Source of the DNA: Verrucomicrobiota bacterium
Lineage (GTDB): Bacteria > Verrucomicrobiota > Verrucomicrobiia > Opitutales > Opitutaceae
Reading direction: 5' to 3'
Assembly (NCBI GenBank): GCA_023446735.1
Contig: JAEXPQ010000251.1
Location: 1 to 16,532, forward strand
Length of the DNA stretch: 16,532 nt
In this document: positions 15,335 to 16,532 of the stretch, one piece after another
How the letters are laid out: each line of letters starts with the position of its first letter
Position numbering within the stretch: the first letter of the stretch is position 1
Made by a program: the position numbers and the translations under genes
The notes under the pieces: generated by a model
Databases searched by the model: none
Seen by the model: the letters and a program-made list of their open reading frames with translations, nothing else
What the model was told of the DNA's origin: nothing

Positions 15335-15825
15335 AGCGAAAACTCATCACGTTACTCGCGCTGGCTGTGAGCGCTTACTTGAGCGCAGCTCCTGATTCTC
15401 ACGTCGGGGCGGATTCGGTCAAGGCGCCCTTAGTCAGGGTTCTGGCCGATCCCCTCGCGTTTCACGGGAAAACGGTTTTGACGCGAGGATTCCTGTTCCG
15501 TGACGGTGACGCATGGTATGTGTGCTATTCCACAGAAGCGTGGAAGCTCGATCCTGGTGAAGCCGGCGTCCTTCTGTACTCGTCACTCGGTGGATTGTTC
15601 AGCCCGAAAGACGAGCGCCTTGTCAGTGGAATGCCTGTGATGATCATGGGACGGCTTTTGATCGCCAAGGGGGTTCCTGCAAACAAAGGCGATCCTATCC
15701 GCTTGTATATGGAAGTTTGTGGAGAATACGGTGTGCGACCATTTGGTCGAGCTGACGAAGCCGTACCGGGGAACCGAACCGAAGGGGTTCCTTCACGCGA
15801 ATCGACGAAAGAGCTGCAGCCCTGA
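15331..15825 (+). CDS. Putative immunity protein of the RHS toxin (exported, 164 aa)
   Basis: The ATG at 15331 overlaps the RHS stop in an ATGA, implying translational coupling and matched dosage. An in-frame ATG nine codons earlier (15304) was rejected: the chosen start directly yields a signal peptide (MKRKLITLLALAVSAYLSAA, likely cut after A20). The mature protein opens with PLVRVLADPLAFHGKTVLTRGFLF (33-56), a pattern of the type 'L-x-D/N-P-x-x-F-x-G-K-x-V-x-x-x-G-x-L' that suggests a small OB-like beta barrel, followed by a tyrosine/leucine strand run (LLYSS, 81-85) and a polar C-terminal tail. Export would place it where a Sec-secreted toxin from a neighbouring cell would arrive, the periplasm. 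Codon use is lower in GC, like the toxin tip, so both may have moved together. No family was recognised with certainty; the role rests on position, size and export. Confidence 0.65.
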   Translation: MKRKLITLLALAVSAYLSAAPDSHVGADSVKAPLVRVLADPLAFHGKTVLTRGFLFRDGDAWYVCYSTEAWKLDPGEAGVLLYSSLGGLFSPKDERLVSGMPVMIMGRLLIAKGVPANKGDPIRLYMEVCGEYGVRPFGRADEAVPGNRTEGVPSRESTKELQP

Positions 15826-16141
15826 ACCCAGCGGCACGTCTCGCGCCAGCGCTGCGTCGCAGACTCCTTGGCGCTGATCACGAGCCCTGCTTCCTCCTCC
15901 GCTTGCGCTCCGTCCGGTAAGCACCAACCCCACCGGCGGCGGCGAGCCCTCGCGGAAGCTCGGGCGGAACGCGGCGGGCATCAAGCCCGCCGTCGCCCGT
16001 CGTTTCGTCGCTGCACTTCGTTGCGCTTCGTCCCGTCGGCGACCGCCGAAGCAGCCCGGTGGGGACCCCGCTGCGCCCATTGGGCTGCCGCGAACGCCTC
16101 AACCGCCGCCGTCCGGGCGTCGCGTGACGCTTTGGCCAAGC
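15826..16141. other. High-GC stretch without a supported gene
   Basis: GC content jumps back up right after the immunity gene. Both strands have open frames of about 70-105 codons, but their translations are arginine/alanine/proline-rich, typical of high-GC shadow frames, with no domain I know. Visible structure: an 8-bp perfect hairpin, CGGCGGGC (15972-15979) with GCCCGCCG (15985-15992) and a 5-base loop, and a loose TTCGT-GC periodicity at about 16000-16035. It may be a dispersed intergenic repeat or the worn remains of an older toxin-tip or transposon gene. Confidence 0.5.
15972..15992. repeat. 8-bp perfect GC inverted repeat
   Basis: CGGCGGGC and GCCCGCCG flank the loop ATCAA. No T-run follows on either strand, so terminator function is unclear. 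Confidence 0.5.
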
Positions 16142-16191
16142 GTAAGCGTCCGGCCGACGGCCTACCTGGGCGGCATTGCTGAGAACTGACG

Positions 16192-16222
16192 CGACGTCTC
16201 AATGATGCACATTGAGACGTCG
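16192..16222. repeat. Perfect 13-bp inverted repeat inside the IS66 end
   Basis: CGACGTCTCAATG (16192-16204) and CATTGAGACGTCG (16210-16222) are exact complements with the loop ATGCA. It lies between the IS66 terminus and the transposase stop codon, 25 bases beyond that stop. It could be the element's transcription terminator (no T-run) or a subterminal protein-binding site. Confidence 0.85.
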
Positions 16223-16247
16223 TAATGAGCACCAAGAGGAAGTCGCA

Positions 16248-16403
16248 CTACGACGAGGTCGGCTGCCAGAGGCGCGGGGTGAGGTGGCGCAGGTCGTCCT
16301 GGTTGGTCAAGCGGGGCAGCCTGGCGAGGATGTCCTTCAAGTACGCCAGCGGATCCTTGCCGTGGCGCTGGCAGGAGACGATCAGCGAGTAGAATAAGGC
16401 TGA
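16248..16403 (-). pseudogene. IS66 transposase C-terminal fragment, 5'-truncated
   Basis: The minus-strand frame ending at the TAG at 16248-16250 encodes SALFYSLIVSCQRHGKDPLA and onwards YLKDILARLPRL, ending RLWQPTSS. This is the IS66_C tail that follows the catalytic DDE core of IS66 transposases (S-x-x-x-Y-S-L-I-x-x-C/A-x-x-x-G-x-x-P-x-x-Y-L-x-D-x-L). Family similarity begins at about 16400; the sequence further upstream in that frame is unrelated, so the DDE core is lost. Confidence 0.85.
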
Positions 16404-16419
16404 AGAAATAAGGCTGAAG
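16393..16419 (+). repeat. 13-base direct repeat at the IS66 truncation point
   Basis: AATAAGGCTGAAG occurs at 16393-16405 and again at 16407-16419, one base apart. The first copy coincides with the end of IS66 homology; the second runs into GGGGTCATGTCG, which from memory resembles the sequence commonly found in front of RAYT-type transposase genes. Confidence 0.75.
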
Positions 16420-16472
16420 GGGTCATGTCGTAACAATTGACAAGGCAGGCGATTCCGGTGTCCTTGACTCCC

Positions 16473-16532
16473 ATGGCGCGGAAACTGCGACTCGAATTTG
16501 CCGGGGCGACGTACCACGTGATCAATCGTGGG
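16473..16532 (+). CDS. Y1/RAYT (REP-associated tyrosine transposase) N-terminus, partial
   Basis: The ATG at 16473 begins MARKLRLEFAGATYHVINRG and runs off the window edge. This is the highly conserved start of the Y1_Tnp / TnpA_REP family, single-strand HUH transposases related to IS200/IS605; the Y-H-V-I-N-R-G strand leads into the fold, while the HUH and catalytic tyrosine lie beyond the window. The A/T-richer DNA before it (from about 16390) presumably carries its promoter. RAYTs act on short palindromic REP sequences, often dispersed in the same genome. Confidence 0.85.
   Translation, partial: MARKLRLEFAGATYHVINRG

Larger units (their letters stand above)
16142..16403 (-). mobile_element. 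IS66-family element remnant (one end)
   Basis: GTAAGCGTCCGG at 16142, reading inward, matches the characteristic GTAAGCG terminus of IS66-family elements. From there the remnant contains a noncoding end of about 105 bases and the last ~50 codons of the transposase on the minus strand, then stops abruptly near 16400. The other end and the accessory genes (tnpA, tnpB) are absent from the window, so it is not autonomous. Confidence 0.75.

Noticed and set aside
16225..16397. Plus-strand open frame across the IS66 end (MSTKRKSHYDEVGCQ...)
   Set aside because: It is the antisense of the IS66 transposase tail and has no family resemblance of its own.

Overview
The window is high-GC DNA, probably from a Verrucomicrobiota member close to the Opitutaceae. 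This is an inference from several things seen together: mostly absent or weak Shine-Dalgarno motifs, a secreted protein with thrombospondin type 3 calcium repeats and a short beta-sandwich of the kind common in this phylum, a very large PPi-type PEPCK-like protein, a PD40 propeller fused to a LamG-like domain, and a giant Sec-exported RHS/YD-repeat protein. No rRNA, tRNA or CRISPR array was seen.

Left part (1-7667), housekeeping and metabolism: the tail of an unidentified gene (2-100, +); pdxH (149-883, +), the FMN-dependent oxidase that makes pyridoxal 5'-phosphate; then, on the minus strand and converging on pdxH, a LamG-like/PD40 propeller protein (930-2363) downstream of an AmpG-like MFS permease (2546-3904). 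A convincing intrinsic terminator separates these two. Divergent from the permease is a 1156-residue protein (4197-7667, +) that I read as a pyrophosphate-dependent phosphoenolpyruvate carboxykinase (PPi-PEPCK).

Middle (7668-9020): a spacer with GC-rich hairpins and two opposed heptamer tandem-repeat tracts, a 71-residue cysteine-containing small protein (7793-8008), an unassigned 304-base gap, and a secreted calcium-binding TSP3-repeat protein (8313-9020) ending 14 bases before the next gene.

Right part (9035-15825) is the most interesting: a polymorphic-toxin-type locus. A 2099-residue secreted RHS protein has an unrecognised, cysteine-containing, lower-GC head (about residues 1-190), a long high-GC YD-repeat shell, the RHS core boundary motif, and a lower-GC C-terminal domain of about 203 residues with a JAB/MPN (DUF4329-like) metallopeptidase signature (HNHP plus a downstream D and an upstream E). 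Its stop codon overlaps the start of a 164-residue gene for an exported protein by ATGA, the typical arrangement for a cognate immunity protein. The shell coding sequence carries six short in-frame tandem-repeat tracts with 6-, 7- or 9-base periods, matched in style by the noncoding tracts at 7685-7791.

The right edge (15826-16532) is a mobile-element graveyard: an unassigned high-GC stretch, the end of an IS66-family element (terminus GTAAGCG at 16142, a perfect 13-bp inverted repeat, and a 5'-truncated transposase tail on the minus strand), a short duplication at the truncation point, and the first 20 codons of a RAYT/Y1-type transposase running off the window.
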